This document shows positions 8,213-15,389 of a stretch of DNA of 64,000 nucleotides, one piece after another. The stretch spans positions 42,062-106,061 of the forward strand of contig NZ_JPST01000028.1 in assembly GCF_000763315.1 (NCBI RefSeq), given 5' to 3'. Numbering within the stretch: position 1 is the first letter of the stretch; each line of letters starts with the position of its first letter. The notes beneath the pieces are model-generated. The model was not told the origin of the DNA, did no database searches, and saw only the letters and a program-made list of their open reading frames with translations. Both the position numbers and the translations under genes were made by a program. Source of the stretch: Thermoactinomyces daqus (GTDB lineage: Bacteria; Bacillota; Bacilli; Thermoactinomycetales; Thermoactinomycetaceae).

Positions 8213-8434
8213 TCAATTGTCTGTTTCCACTTGGCCAAAAGGAGTGATAATCACCGCTTTGCCCCGAATCTTGATGGCTGAGGTGTGCTCTGTAAACTGC
8301 GCGACCATGACCTCACCCTTGTCCAGTTTTTCGGAATGGTGGAAGCGCGTATCCTTCCCCCTGGTCAATCCGATTACATTGACGCCATTTTCCTTGGCTT
8401 TAATCACAATATAATCAGCATGAGATCCTTGCAA
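8213..8434 (-). CDS. mtrB: trp RNA-binding attenuation protein (TRAP)
   Basis: Tryptophan-sensing RNA-binding protein; eleven subunits form a ring that wraps (G/U)AG repeats in trp leaders. The 73 residues align closely with B. subtilis MtrB, including [10 protein letters not shown] and [10 protein letters not shown]. The RNA-contact residues equivalent to Lys37, Lys56 and Arg58 are present as Lys36, Lys55 and Arg57. I chose a TTG start at 8434: GGGAGGG lies five bases upstream and the N-terminus then matches the family length. An ATG ten codons further upstream has no ribosome binding site. Its target is at 418-474. In B. subtilis mtrB follows folE directly; here a tRNA gene with its own terminator lies between. 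Confidence 0.95.
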   Translation of the reverse strand: MQGSHADYIVIKAKENGVNVIGLTRGKDTRFHHSEKLDKGEVMVAQFTEHTSAIKIRGKAVIITPFGQVETDN

Positions 8435-8495
8435 AGAAATCCCTCCCAAATTCAATTCAGACATAGTTTAACATAGAATAAATACACAGATGCAT

Positions 8496-8527
8496 AGAAA
8501 AAGACCCTTCCATGAGGAAGAGTCTTT
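8496..8527 (-). terminator. tRNA-Pro terminator
   Basis: On the minus strand AAAGACTCTTCC pairs with GGAAGGGTCTTT (one mismatch) around a four-base loop, followed by T residues. It starts a few bases after the tRNA CCA end and precedes mtrB. Confidence 0.8.
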
Positions 8528-8531
8528 CCTT

Positions 8532-8608
8532 TGGTCGGGCTAGCCAGATTTGAACTGACGACCTCTTGCGCCCCATGCAAGCGCGCTACCAAGCTGCGCC
8601 ATAGCCCG
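8532..8608 (-). tRNA. tRNA-Pro(GGG)
   Basis: A full cloverleaf can be drawn: acceptor arms CGGGCTA and TAGCCCG, D arm around GCGCAGCTTGGTAGCGC, anticodon stem CTTGC/GCAAG with loop ATGGGGC (anticodon GGG), T loop TTCAAAT, and discriminator A followed by encoded CCA. C1 paired with G72 is typical of bacterial proline tRNA. It has a strong promoter and a terminator, so it is an independent single-gene unit. Confidence 0.92.
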
Positions 8609-8648
8609 TCAAGTATCAACTTTTTGCCATCGCCTGATGACAATTATG

Positions 8649-8677
8649 AGTATATAACGGGTAAGGGAAAGTGTCAA
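8649..8677 (-). promoter_or_regulatory. Promoter of the tRNA-Pro gene
   Basis: TTGACA (8672-8677) and TATACT (8649-8654) are exactly 17 bases apart on the minus strand, about 40 bases before the tRNA. This is close to consensus for sigma-A. Confidence 0.8.
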
Positions 8678-8694
8678 GAGGTTTATTAAAAATT

Positions 8695-9258
8695 TTATTT
8701 TAATCCGATAAGGCTAAGCGCTTCCGCCCGAGCAGCCGCGTCTTCGGCAAATACACCTCTGACAGCGGAGGTGATTGTTTTGGAGCCCGGTTTTTTCACC
8801 CCGCGCATCGTCATGCACATATGTTCAGCTTCCACCACGACAATTACACCATGCGGATCCAACTTCTCCACGATGCAGTCAGCCACAGTCGAGGTGATGC
8901 GTTCTTGAAGTTGCGGACGCCTGGTGACGGTTTCAACGGCACGGGCCAGTTTGCTCAATCCGGTTACACGGCCTCCACGGGGAATGTATCCAACATGCGC
9001 CTTGCCAAAGAAAGGAACCAAATGGTGTTCGCAGGTGGAGAAGAACGGGATATCCTTCACCAGGACAAGCTCTTCATGATCTTCACTGAAAATGACAGAA
9101 AAATGTTTCTTCGGGTCCTCTTTCAGTCCGGAAAAAATTTCTTCATACATACGGGCTACACGTGCCGGTGTATCGATTAGACCTTCGCGGTTCGGATCTT
9201 CGCCAATCGCTTCCAAAATCATGCGCACTGCTTCTTCAATTTTTCGATGATCAACCAT
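8695..9258 (-). CDS. folE: GTP cyclohydrolase I
   Basis: First step of folate synthesis: GTP to 7,8-dihydroneopterin triphosphate, zinc-dependent, in the cytosol. Known as mtrA in B. subtilis. The 187 residues include the zinc and active-site segments [10 protein letters not shown] (about 73-82) and [11 protein letters not shown] (about 140-150). I start at the second of two tandem ATG codons, seven bases after GGAGG; the first would be only four bases away. It lies between hbs and tRNA-Pro. Confidence 0.96.
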   Translation of the reverse strand: MVDHRKIEEAVRMILEAIGEDPNREGLIDTPARVARMYEEIFSGLKEDPKKHFSVIFSEDHEELVLVKDIPFFSTCEHHLVPFFGKAHVGYIPRGGRVTGLSKLARAVETVTRRPQLQERITSTVADCIVEKLDPHGVIVVVEAEHMCMTMRGVKKPGSKTITSAVRGVFAEDAAARAEALSLIGLK

Positions 9259-9348
9259 CATTGTTCCTCCATCCTCATCTGCAGTAAAGCAAGAAATCAA
9301 TTTTTATCTCGAATCATTATACCACAAATAATCACGGCTCAATCGCAA

Positions 9349-9383
9349 AAACGAAAAAGACCCCTTCGTAAAGAGGCCTTTTT
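9349..9383 (-). terminator. hbs terminator
   Basis: AAAAAGACCCCTT (9354-9366) pairs imperfectly with AAGAGGCCTTTTT (9371-9383). It lies about 40 bases past the hbs stop and could act on both strands. Confidence 0.7.
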
Positions 9384-9424
9384 CTGCAGGTATTTATGTA
9401 GTCCCGAGATCCATTCAATCCTGC

Positions 9425-9700
9425 TTACTTGTTTACTTCTTCTTTAAGTTGTTTACCGGCTTTGAAAGAAGGTACTTTGGATGCAGGAATCGTGATTTCT
9501 TCACCCGTTTGCGGATTGCGGCCTTTACGCTCGGCACGCTCTTTCACTTCAAAATTGCCAAAGCCGATGAGTTGGACTTTGTCACCCTCACGAAGAGCTG
9601 CGGTAATCGCATCTAAAACTGCTTCAACGGATTTTGCAGCGTCTTTTTTGGTCATTTGAGTAGCTTCCGCTACTTTATTGATCAGTTCCGTTTTGTTCAT
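9425..9700 (-). CDS. hbs: DNA-binding protein HU
   Basis: Histone-like nucleoid protein that bends and compacts DNA as a dimer. The 91 residues match B. subtilis HBsu closely (MNKTELI start; [14 protein letters not shown]; the beta-arm [15 protein letters not shown] that inserts in the minor groove). I start at the ATG giving MNKTELI, seven bases after GGAGG; two further in-frame starts lie directly upstream. Two good promoters precede it, consistent with its high expression. Confidence 0.97.
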   Translation of the reverse strand: MNKTELINKVAEATQMTKKDAAKSVEAVLDAITAALREGDKVQLIGFGNFEVKERAERKGRNPQTGEEITIPASKVPSFKAGKQLKEEVNK

Positions 9701-9738
9701 CATCACACCTCCGTAAACAAATCCACGGCTCTTTCCCT

Positions 9739-9767
9739 ATTATAAAAGGGGAGAAAGCAGGTTTCAA
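9739..9767 (-). promoter_or_regulatory. hbs promoter, proximal
   Basis: TTGAAA (9762-9767) and TATAAT (9739-9744) are 17 bases apart on the minus strand, about 40 bases before the start codon. Confidence 0.75.
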
Positions 9768-9783
9768 TGCGTGGGACACTCCT

Positions 9784-9812
9784 ATACTAATATAGACTTA
9801 TGGGAAGTTCAA
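9784..9812 (-). promoter_or_regulatory. hbs promoter, distal
   Basis: TTGAAC (9807-9812) and TAGTAT (9784-9789) are 17 bases apart on the minus strand. Tandem promoters are known for hbs in B. subtilis. Confidence 0.5.
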
Positions 9813-9842
9813 GTGAATCTTTGCGATTTTCCGCATTTCAAA

Positions 9843-9869
9843 TAAAAAAAGCGCCGGGGACGCGCTTTT
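9843..9869 (-). terminator. spoIVA terminator
   Basis: AAAAGCGC pairs with GCGCTTTT around a short GC-rich loop and continues into a T run on the minus strand, eight bases after the spoIVA stop. Confidence 0.8.
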
Positions 9870-9877
9870 GCAAATCT

Positions 9878-11356
9878 TTACAATATAATCGCGATTAATC
9901 CTCCAGACCCCTCATTGATGATTCTCTCCAATGTTTCTTGCAGCTTATATCGCGCATTTTCCGGCATCATCGACAATTTGGCCTGAATTCCCTCACGCAC
10001 GATTTGATTCAACGAACGGCCAAAAATATCGGATTCCCAAATTTTCAGCGGATTCACTTCAAAGTCACGCATCAGATAATTAACGAGTTCTTCGCTCTGT
10101 TTTTCAGAACCGATGATCGGTGCAAATTCGGAGGTCACATTTACTTTGATCATGTGAATGGAAGGGGCCGTCGCCTTCAAACGCACACCAAACCGGCTTC
10201 CCTGTTTGATCAATTCCGGTTCGTCCAACGACATTTCCTCCAATGCCGGAGCAGCAACACCGTAGCCGGTCGTACGCACCATTTTCAGCGCTTCGGACAC
10301 TTTGTCATATTCCCGCTTCGCAATGCTGAACTCCTGCATCAACTCGAGCAAGTGATCTTTTCCCCGAATTTCGACCCCGACGACTTCTGTCAGCACCTGA
10401 TCATACAGTTCATCCGGCGCATACAGGTCGATCTCCGCAATTCCCTGCCCCATATCCATCCCGGCCAAAGCTGCTTTTTCAATAAAATCATATTGATAAA
10501 ATTGCCCGACAACCCGGTCAACATCGCGCAATCGCTTGATGTCTTTCACCGTTTCCCGGACGGAATTTTCAAATTCCTGACGCAGCCAGTGATCTTCGTT
10601 CAGCACCATTACCCAGCTCGGCAGATTCACATTCACCTCGTGAACCGGGAATTCATACAGGACTTCTTTCATAATGCCCAGGATTTCTTCTTCGGTCATG
10701 CTGGCGACGCTGACCGGAAGAACCGGGATATCGTATTTCTCGATCAGCTCACTTTGCAATTCCCGTACGGAATCACTGTAGGGCTGGGTAGTATTGAGCA
10801 GCAGAATAAACGGTTTTCCCACTTCTTTCAGCTCATTGACAACCCGCTCTTCAATCTCCTCATAAGATGCCCGCGGGATGTCGGTAATGCTTCCATCAGT
10901 GGTGATCACAATTCCGACGGTGGAATGCTCCTGAATCACTTTTCTCGTTCCCACTTCAGCCGCTTCCTGAAACGGGATCGGCTCTTCAAACCAGGGTGTG
11001 GTGATCATGCGCGGGCCGTTTTCATCTTCATATCCCTTTGCCCCCTCAATCGCGTAACCGACACAATCAACGAGGCGGATATTTACCTCCAGCCCTTCGT
11101 CCACATGGATTTTCACTGCCTGGTTGGGGACGAATTTCGGTTCGATGGTGGTAATCGTCTTCCCAGCACCACTGTGCGGAAGTTCATCGACAGCCCGGGT
11201 CCGATCCGCTTCATTTTCGATATTGGGTATCACAACCTGTTCCATGAAGCGCTTGATAAATGTTGATTTACCGGTGCGCACCGCACCGACCACACCCAGA
11301 TAGATGTCTCCTCCTGTTCGCTCTGCAATATCTCGCAAGATATCTACTTTCTCCAC
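9878..11356 (-). CDS. spoIVA: Spore coat morphogenetic ATPase SpoIVA
   Basis: Forms the ATP-driven basement layer of the spore coat on the outer forespore membrane and is needed for cortex and coat assembly. The predicted 492 residues equal the B. subtilis length. The N-terminal EKVDILRDIAERTGG is nearly identical to it, and the Walker A site GAVRTGKST (24-32) is present. A GTG start at 11356 is supported by AAGGAGGG seven bases upstream; an open frame continues about 50 codons further but is not family sequence. A sigma-E-type promoter lies about 90 bases upstream, as expected for a mother-cell gene. Confidence 0.97.
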   Translation of the reverse strand: MEKVDILRDIAERTGGDIYLGVVGAVRTGKSTFIKRFMEQVVIPNIENEADRTRAVDELPHSGAGKTITTIEPKFVPNQAVKIHVDEGLEVNIRLVDCVGYAIEGAKGYEDENGPRMITTPWFEEPIPFQEAAEVGTRKVIQEHSTVGIVITTDGSITDIPRASYEEIEERVVNELKEVGKPFILLLNTTQPYSDSVRELQSELIEKYDIPVLPVSVASMTEEEILGIMKEVLYEFPVHEVNVNLPSWVMVLNEDHWLRQEFENSVRETVKDIKRLRDVDRVVGQFYQYDFIEKAALAGMDMGQGIAEIDLYAPDELYDQVLTEVVGVEIRGKDHLLELMQEFSIAKREYDKVSEALKMVRTTGYGVAAPALEEMSLDEPELIKQGSRFGVRLKATAPSIHMIKVNVTSEFAPIIGSEKQSEELVNYLMRDFEVNPLKIWESDIFGRSLNQIVREGIQAKLSMMPENARYKLQETLERIINEGSGGLIAIIL

Positions 11357-11446
11357 GAAATTCCCTCCTTCAAGATCTCCCTCAGCTGGATCTGTCGCCG
11401 GTGCGAAGGCTACCCCTCCCTCCCGGACCTTACCTTGGACACTACT

Positions 11447-11474
11447 AATATATGAATGCACCTTCCCAATATGA
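11447..11474 (-). promoter_or_regulatory. Sigma-E-type promoter of spoIVA
   Basis: TCATATT (11468-11474) and CATATATT (11447-11454), 13 bases apart on the minus strand, fit the sigma-E consensus (KMATATT, 13-15 bases, CATACANT). It lies just past the terminator of the upstream small gene. Confidence 0.7.
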
Positions 11475-11483
11475 GTCTTTATG

Positions 11484-11509
11484 AAAAAAAACAGGGTGAA
11501 AACCACCCT
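11484..11509 (-). terminator. Terminator of the 50-residue peptide gene
   Basis: AGGGTG and CACCCT (11493-11498 and 11504-11509) pair around a short loop and are followed by eight T residues on the minus strand. The stem overlaps the stop codon of the gene at 11508-11660. Confidence 0.75.
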
Positions 11510-11660
11510 ACACAGTCTCTTTTTCGTTAGTTGTCACGTTTTTCATGCGGGAGGGCACCTTTTTCGCACGAAACCCGGCGATTTTCACAGTGGCAGACAA
11601 TCTGCCCAGCAAAAAAATCCCGGGGATTACCACGAGATGAAACCAAATACTTTGCAGCAT
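11508..11660 (-). CDS. Small single-span membrane protein (50 residues)
   Basis: I infer this short gene from its signals: an ATG at 11660, AAGGGGTGA five bases upstream, 50 codons, a stop, and a terminator that overlaps the stop. Residues about 4-19 are hydrophobic (WFHLVVIPGIFLLG), followed by a basic tail rich in lysine and arginine, which suggests one span with a cytoplasmic tail. It lies between yphF and spoIVA, where I know of no B. subtilis gene. I cannot name its function. Position suggests, but does not show, a role in sporulation. Confidence 0.6.
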   Translation of the reverse strand: MLQSIWFHLVVIPGIFLLGRLSATVKIAGFRAKKVPSRMKNVTTNEKETV

Positions 11661-11692
11661 CGATTTCACCCCTTTTCCAGTTCGGGAGAGAG

Positions 11693-11735
11693 CAAACCGG
11701 GCTTCTTCTCCACGTGACCTGGATCATGAAGCCCG
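11693..11735 (-). terminator. Hairpin after yphF, possible terminator
   Basis: CGGGCTTC (11698-11705) pairs perfectly with GAAGCCCG (11728-11735) across a 22-base loop, followed on the minus strand by a weak T-rich tract. It lies between yphF and the small membrane gene. Confidence 0.45.
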
Positions 11736-11776
11736 TTCCCGTCTCTTCATTTTATGTAAGTACTTTTCCTTGTATG

Positions 11777-12499
11777 CTAGGAGGATTGCCGAACAAATAC
11801 CGGTTCATTATTTCTCATCTTCATCACTGGTGAAAAAGCAGGAACATAGAATGAATCCTCCGCGATCCACAGGCGCAGATCCTGGTTTGCATCCGGTTTA
11901 TTTTTCGACATTTGCCATTTTTGCATCACATCTGTCCGGTAATCGACATAAACTTTGCCCTGATCATCCATGATGAGCGGCAGTGTCGTGCTGGAATAGG
12001 GACTGGGAACCATCACCGGGCTGATGCCCAACTTTTCATAATCAATCGTAAAAAAGTGAGGAGAAATCTTTTGTCCCAGCGGCCACTTTTTGTACTTGGA
12101 ATGATAGCCGGTCACATAGGGCTGAACTTTTTCCACTTCATCATTGACGCGCAGATCAAACAGCCGAACCGTCGGTTTCTTTTCCACATCGATCAGTACA
12201 TAGATAAAAGGTCCTCCCTCTTCAAATGCCGACGGGGGGATCGCCGCCAAATACCCGCCCTGCAACTCCTGAAAATTCACTTTATATTTTGTTGTCAGTT
12301 TGTATTCATCCTCTGTATAACGATAAGGCAACCAGCGATGCTCCCGTTGATACGCCAATACTGCCGACTGGACAGTGGCAATCTGCTCCCCCAGTTTATC
12401 GAGCTGCTGTTGGCGCTCTTGCGGATACATACACCCGGAAAGCAAAAAAGTCATCATCAGCAGACTGATCCATTTTAGCCTGCGCAACAAAACGTCCAC
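11777..12499 (-). CDS. yphF: YphF-like lipoprotein
   Basis: A predicted lipoprotein of 240 residues, similar in position and build to B. subtilis YphF, function unknown. The N-terminus has a basic region (RRLK), a hydrophobic core and the lipobox LLSGC with Cys23 as the lipidation site. The rest is a soluble extracellular domain without a motif that I recognise. A GTG start is used because AGGAGG lies eight bases before it; the ATG two codons upstream is too close to that site. It follows the yphE-like gene by 24 bases, as in B. subtilis upstream of spoIVA. Confidence 0.75.
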   Translation of the reverse strand: MDVLLRRLKWISLLMMTFLLSGCMYPQERQQQLDKLGEQIATVQSAVLAYQREHRWLPYRYTEDEYKLTTKYKVNFQELQGGYLAAIPPSAFEEGGPFIYVLIDVEKKPTVRLFDLRVNDEVEKVQPYVTGYHSKYKKWPLGQKISPHFFTIDYEKLGISPVMVPSPYSSTTLPLIMDDQGKVYVDYRTDVMQKWQMSKNKPDANQDLRLWIAEDSFYVPAFSPVMKMRNNEPVFVRQSS

Positions 12500-12523
12500 A
12501 TCCATCTCCTCCTGCTTCTTGGA

Positions 12524-12682
12524 TCACAAAAACATGCGAAGAACAAACAAGAGAGATACAAACAGCAATACAAAGGACACGGAATTCAAACTGACCCTGA
12601 GCCATTTTTTTGACGATGTCCTGGCGATGGCAATCAACAGATTGATCAGGACGAGCAGAAACAAAATGATCATCAGATCCAA
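12524..12682 (-). CDS. Small two-span membrane protein (yphE-like position)
   Basis: A 52-residue, very hydrophobic protein with two membrane segments (about 3-19 and 33-51) joined by a short basic loop (RTSSKKWLR). The TTG start at 12682 has AAGGAGG eight bases upstream; the next ATG is too far from it. Its position before yphF matches B. subtilis yphE, a small DUF2768-type protein, but sequence homology is not shown here. Function unknown; probably co-transcribed with yphF. Confidence 0.65.
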   Translation of the reverse strand: MDLMIILFLLVLINLLIAIARTSSKKWLRVSLNSVSFVLLFVSLLFVLRMFL

Positions 12683-12779
12683 CGGGCATCCCTCCTTCTC
12701 ATCTCCATCAGTATAGCAAATCCACAATCGCCTACCCAAGAGCCGGGACACCTGACTCAGTTCGGGGGCGTTATTCATG

Positions 12780-12788
12780 CATAGGATA
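12780..12788 (+). promoter_or_regulatory. Possible late mother-cell (sigma-K-like) -10 element
   Basis: CATAGGATA fits the pattern CATANNNTA of sigma-K -10 boxes and lies about 40 bases before the start of the plus-strand gene. No convincing AC-type -35 element is at the right distance, so this is weak. Confidence 0.3.
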
Positions 12789-12819
12789 AATGGACTAATG
12801 CCTGAATGGAGGAAGCCAA

Positions 12820-13452
12820 GTGAGCACGAAAATACCAAAAACCGCTTCCCGGAAAAAACCGAGCAGCATAAAGAAAGGAACCGGCTCAAAATTACCGGCG
12901 AAATCCCCGGGCACTCCGGGCAAAACAAAATCCTCTGCCACAACATCACCCTCTCTTTTATCCCAGCTTTCGTCCATCAACATCGCCAAAATATTGAACG
13001 GGTTTATGACCTTTCGCTCCACCATCAAGGAGTTGAATACATCGTTACAAAAGATGGAGAATATGATGGATTCAGCTTATCAGATCTTAGCGATGACTTC
13101 CCGGATGATGGCCCCCGGAAGAAGGGGAGGAGGCCGCTTCCCCCTGTTGCCGCCCTTCGGCAGGAATCCGGGCGCACCGACCGGCCGGCGGGGAATGTTA
13201 CCACCGTTTAGAAGAAATCCCGATCCCCCTCCTGGGTGGCAGACAAATCAAAGCAGTCCTTTCCCGGCCGACCCTGATGAAAACATTCCCGTCATCCAGC
13301 CGCCATTTGATGAGAACCGGCGGTCACAGGAAGCGCCGGGAATCCCGTTTGCCCCTTTATTGCAAAACATGAGTATCGGGCAGATCATGAATATCATTCG
13401 TTCGCCCCTTTTCCAAAAAATGATGTCCAACTTGTTTCGGTCAAAAAAATAA
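12820..13452 (+). CDS. Basic, proline- and arginine-rich protein, unknown (spore-coat-like)
   Basis: A 210-residue protein that I do not recognise. Four parts can be seen: residues 1-45 are rich in Lys, Ser, Thr and Pro; 46-95 look like amphipathic helix (INIAKILNGFMTFRSTIKEL); 100-165 are Pro/Arg/Gly-rich with repeated PPFRRNP-type segments; 175-210 form a helical tail. It has no signal peptide or membrane span. GTG start with GGAGG seven bases upstream. It is the only plus-strand gene between spoIVA and gpsA. Composition and neighbours suggest a spore-associated structural protein, like YqfQ/VrrA-type proteins; this is inference. Confidence 0.7.
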   Translation: MSTKIPKTASRKKPSSIKKGTGSKLPAKSPGTPGKTKSSATTSPSLLSQLSSINIAKILNGFMTFRSTIKELNTSLQKMENMMDSAYQILAMTSRMMAPGRRGGGRFPLLPPFGRNPGAPTGRRGMLPPFRRNPDPPPGWQTNQSSPFPADPDENIPVIQPPFDENRRSQEAPGIPFAPLLQNMSIGQIMNIIRSPLFQKMMSNLFRSKK

Positions 13453-13488
13453 AGGTAATGCCTCGTTTTGGGCATTACCTTTATTTTT
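13447..13488 (+). terminator. Strong terminator of the plus-strand gene
   Basis: A 16-base perfect stem (AAATAAAGGTAATGCC with its complement) with a seven-base loop, ending in a T run. The stem begins at the stop codon. Confidence 0.9.
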
Positions 13489-13554
13489 GGCAAATGGGAA
13501 CCGCCGGAACGTTTGCTCAGGGACGTCCTGGCTGCTCCCGAAAATCCGTTAAGA

Positions 13555-13580
13555 AACCCCCGCCCTTTCAGGCGGAGGAA
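13555..13580. repeat. Isolated GC-rich hairpin
   Basis: CCGCC (13560-13564) and GGCGG (13571-13575) pair around a six-base loop, extended by imperfect CCCC/AGG flanks, in a 234-base stretch without genes between two convergent units. It resembles the hairpin ends of IS200/IS605-type elements, but no transposase or TnpB remnant is visible. Nothing else is recognised in 13489-13722. Confidence 0.4.
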
Positions 13581-13722
13581 AGGCTGGGTCATTATCCTTT
13601 ACTTAAGCCACAACTGATTCCCCTGTCCTTGTTTTCAGTGCTCAAGTTTATGGATAATGATTGAAGCTATTATAGAGTATGAAGCTGACAAACGGCTTGC
13701 AACAGGCAAAAAAGCCCAAACG

Positions 13723-14748
13723 CTACCAACCTTGCACGATCTCTTCCAACTCTTTTGTCCGTCCCCGCCCCATCAGCTCTTTCACCGCCAATGCCGGTTC
13801 CTTTCCGGCAAACAGAACCTCATATAACTGTGCCGCGATCGGCATCTCCACATCATAGCGCCGGGCCAGAGCATGAGCAGCCTTGGTGGTTTTGATGCCC
13901 TCAACGACCATCCCCATCTCGGCCAAAACTTCCGGCAATTTTTTTCCCTGGCTGATTTTATGGCCGGCCCGCCAGTTACGGCTGTGCCTGCTTGTACAAG
14001 TCACAACCAAATCGCCGACGCCTGCCAATCCGACAAACGTGATCGGCTTCGCTCCCATCGCGGACCCCAGGCGGGCGATTTCCGCCAATCCCCGGGTCAT
14101 CAGCGCTGCTTTGGCATTATCCCCAAAACCCAAACCATCCACCAGACCCGAAGCCAGAGCAATAATATTTTTGAGCGCCCCGCCAACCTCAACCCCGATC
14201 ACATCGGGATTGGTGTAGACGCGAAAATACCGGTTCATAAACATCATCTGCACTTGCTCCGCCGTTTCTTGGCCGGGAGAGGCGACCACAACGGTCGTCG
14301 GGCACTTTTTGATCACTTCCTCCGCATGACTGGGCCCGGACAAAACCGTGATCCGCTCCGCAAATGATTCCCCCAGCTCTTCCAGCAAAACCTCCGACAT
14401 CCGTTTCCAAGTATCGATCTCAAATCCTTTGACGGCATGAACAACCAAGGCGCCGGGAGCGATCAATCCGCCAACCTCGCGGGCAATCTCCCTCATGGAA
14501 TGGGAAGGAACAACAAAAACGACCACTTCTTTGCCGGAAAGCGCTTCTGCGAGCGAAGAAGTAGCCGTAAGCTCAGCAGGCAGCTTGATTCCGGGCAGAT
14601 ATTTTTCATTGGTATGCTTCAGGGTGATCTCCGCCGCCAGCTCTTCCCGCCGGGCCCACAGCTCCACCTGATGGCCGTTATCCGCCAACACTTTTGCCAA
14701 AACGGTTCCCCAACTGCCAGCTCCAAGTACCGCGATTTTCCGTTTCAT
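13723..14748 (-). CDS. gpsA: Glycerol-3-phosphate dehydrogenase [NAD(P)+]
   Basis: Makes sn-glycerol 3-phosphate from dihydroxyacetone phosphate for phospholipid synthesis. The 341 residues start with the dinucleotide fold GAGSWGTVLAKVL (about 9-21) and contain VHAVKGFE and GGALKNIIALASGL, the family catalytic segments. I start at the ATG giving MKRKIAVLGAG, six bases after GAGGGAG. It follows plsY almost directly, so it supplies the substrate for the next enzyme of the same operon (der-plsY-gpsA). Confidence 0.96.
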   Translation of the reverse strand: MKRKIAVLGAGSWGTVLAKVLADNGHQVELWARREELAAEITLKHTNEKYLPGIKLPAELTATSSLAEALSGKEVVVFVVPSHSMREIAREVGGLIAPGALVVHAVKGFEIDTWKRMSEVLLEELGESFAERITVLSGPSHAEEVIKKCPTTVVVASPGQETAEQVQMMFMNRYFRVYTNPDVIGVEVGGALKNIIALASGLVDGLGFGDNAKAALMTRGLAEIARLGSAMGAKPITFVGLAGVGDLVVTCTSRHSRNWRAGHKISQGKKLPEVLAEMGMVVEGIKTTKAAHALARRYDVEMPIAAQLYEVLFAGKEPALAVKELMGRGRTKELEEIVQGW

Positions 14749-14764
14749 TTGTTTCTCCCTCATT

Positions 14765-15355
14765 TTAAATCTTCCGTTCCTGCCCTTTGATCAAGTTGAC
14801 AATATTTTGCCGGTGCCGCCAGACGGCCATGGCGGTAATCAGCAACGTGAGCAGCGTCAATGAATAAGGAAAGTGAAGCACAAGCATCACAAGCGGGATC
14901 ATCACGGTAAAAATGAGCGATCCCAAAGATACATAACGGGTAATGACAATGAACAAAATGGCGAGAACACCTGCGATCAAAGCAGCATAGAAAACGAGCA
15001 ATACGGTGACCCCCACCGTAGTGGCAATCCCTTTCCCGCCGCGAAACCGCAAGAACACGGGCCAGTTGTGTCCGATAATCGCGGCGATCCCGCATACCAT
15101 CATCAAGATCTGATTCTGGTGGTCAGCCAAATAGCCCGTCCCAACCGCAGCCATTCCTTTTAAGGCATCGAGCAGAAACACCGCTGCTGCGGGCCCTTTC
15201 CCCAAAACCCTGAGCGTGTTGGTCGCCCCGGCGTTTCCGCTGCCGTACTCGCGAATATCGACTCCCTTCAACAATTTCGTCAGAATAAAGCTAAAGCTGA
15301 TTGAACCGAGTAAGTAAGAGATAAGAACGGGAATCAACCATGACAATGAAAACAC
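14765..15355 (-). CDS. plsY: Acyl-phosphate:glycerol-3-phosphate acyltransferase
   Basis: Membrane enzyme that puts the first acyl chain on glycerol 3-phosphate, using acyl phosphate. The 196 residues have about five membrane spans and the conserved loops GSGNAGATNTLRVLG (38-52), GHNWPVFLRFRGGKG (about 95-109) and HRQN near the C-terminus. GTG start preceded by GGGGAGAGG. It lies between der and gpsA; gpsA follows within a few bases. Confidence 0.95.
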   Translation of the reverse strand: MFSLSWLIPVLISYLLGSISFSFILTKLLKGVDIREYGSGNAGATNTLRVLGKGPAAAVFLLDALKGMAAVGTGYLADHQNQILMMVCGIAAIIGHNWPVFLRFRGGKGIATTVGVTVLLVFYAALIAGVLAILFIVITRYVSLGSLIFTVMIPLVMLVLHFPYSLTLLTLLITAMAVWRHRQNIVNLIKGQERKI

Positions 15356-15389
15356 GAAAAACCTCTCCCCATTTCATTTTGCTTTCTGC

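Noticed and set aside
8452..8643. Minus-strand frame across the tRNA-Pro gene
   Set aside because: It reads through a tRNA and its terminator.
9938..11266. Plus-strand open frame of about 440 codons opposite spoIVA
   Set aside because: It mirrors spoIVA, has no ribosome site and no family features.
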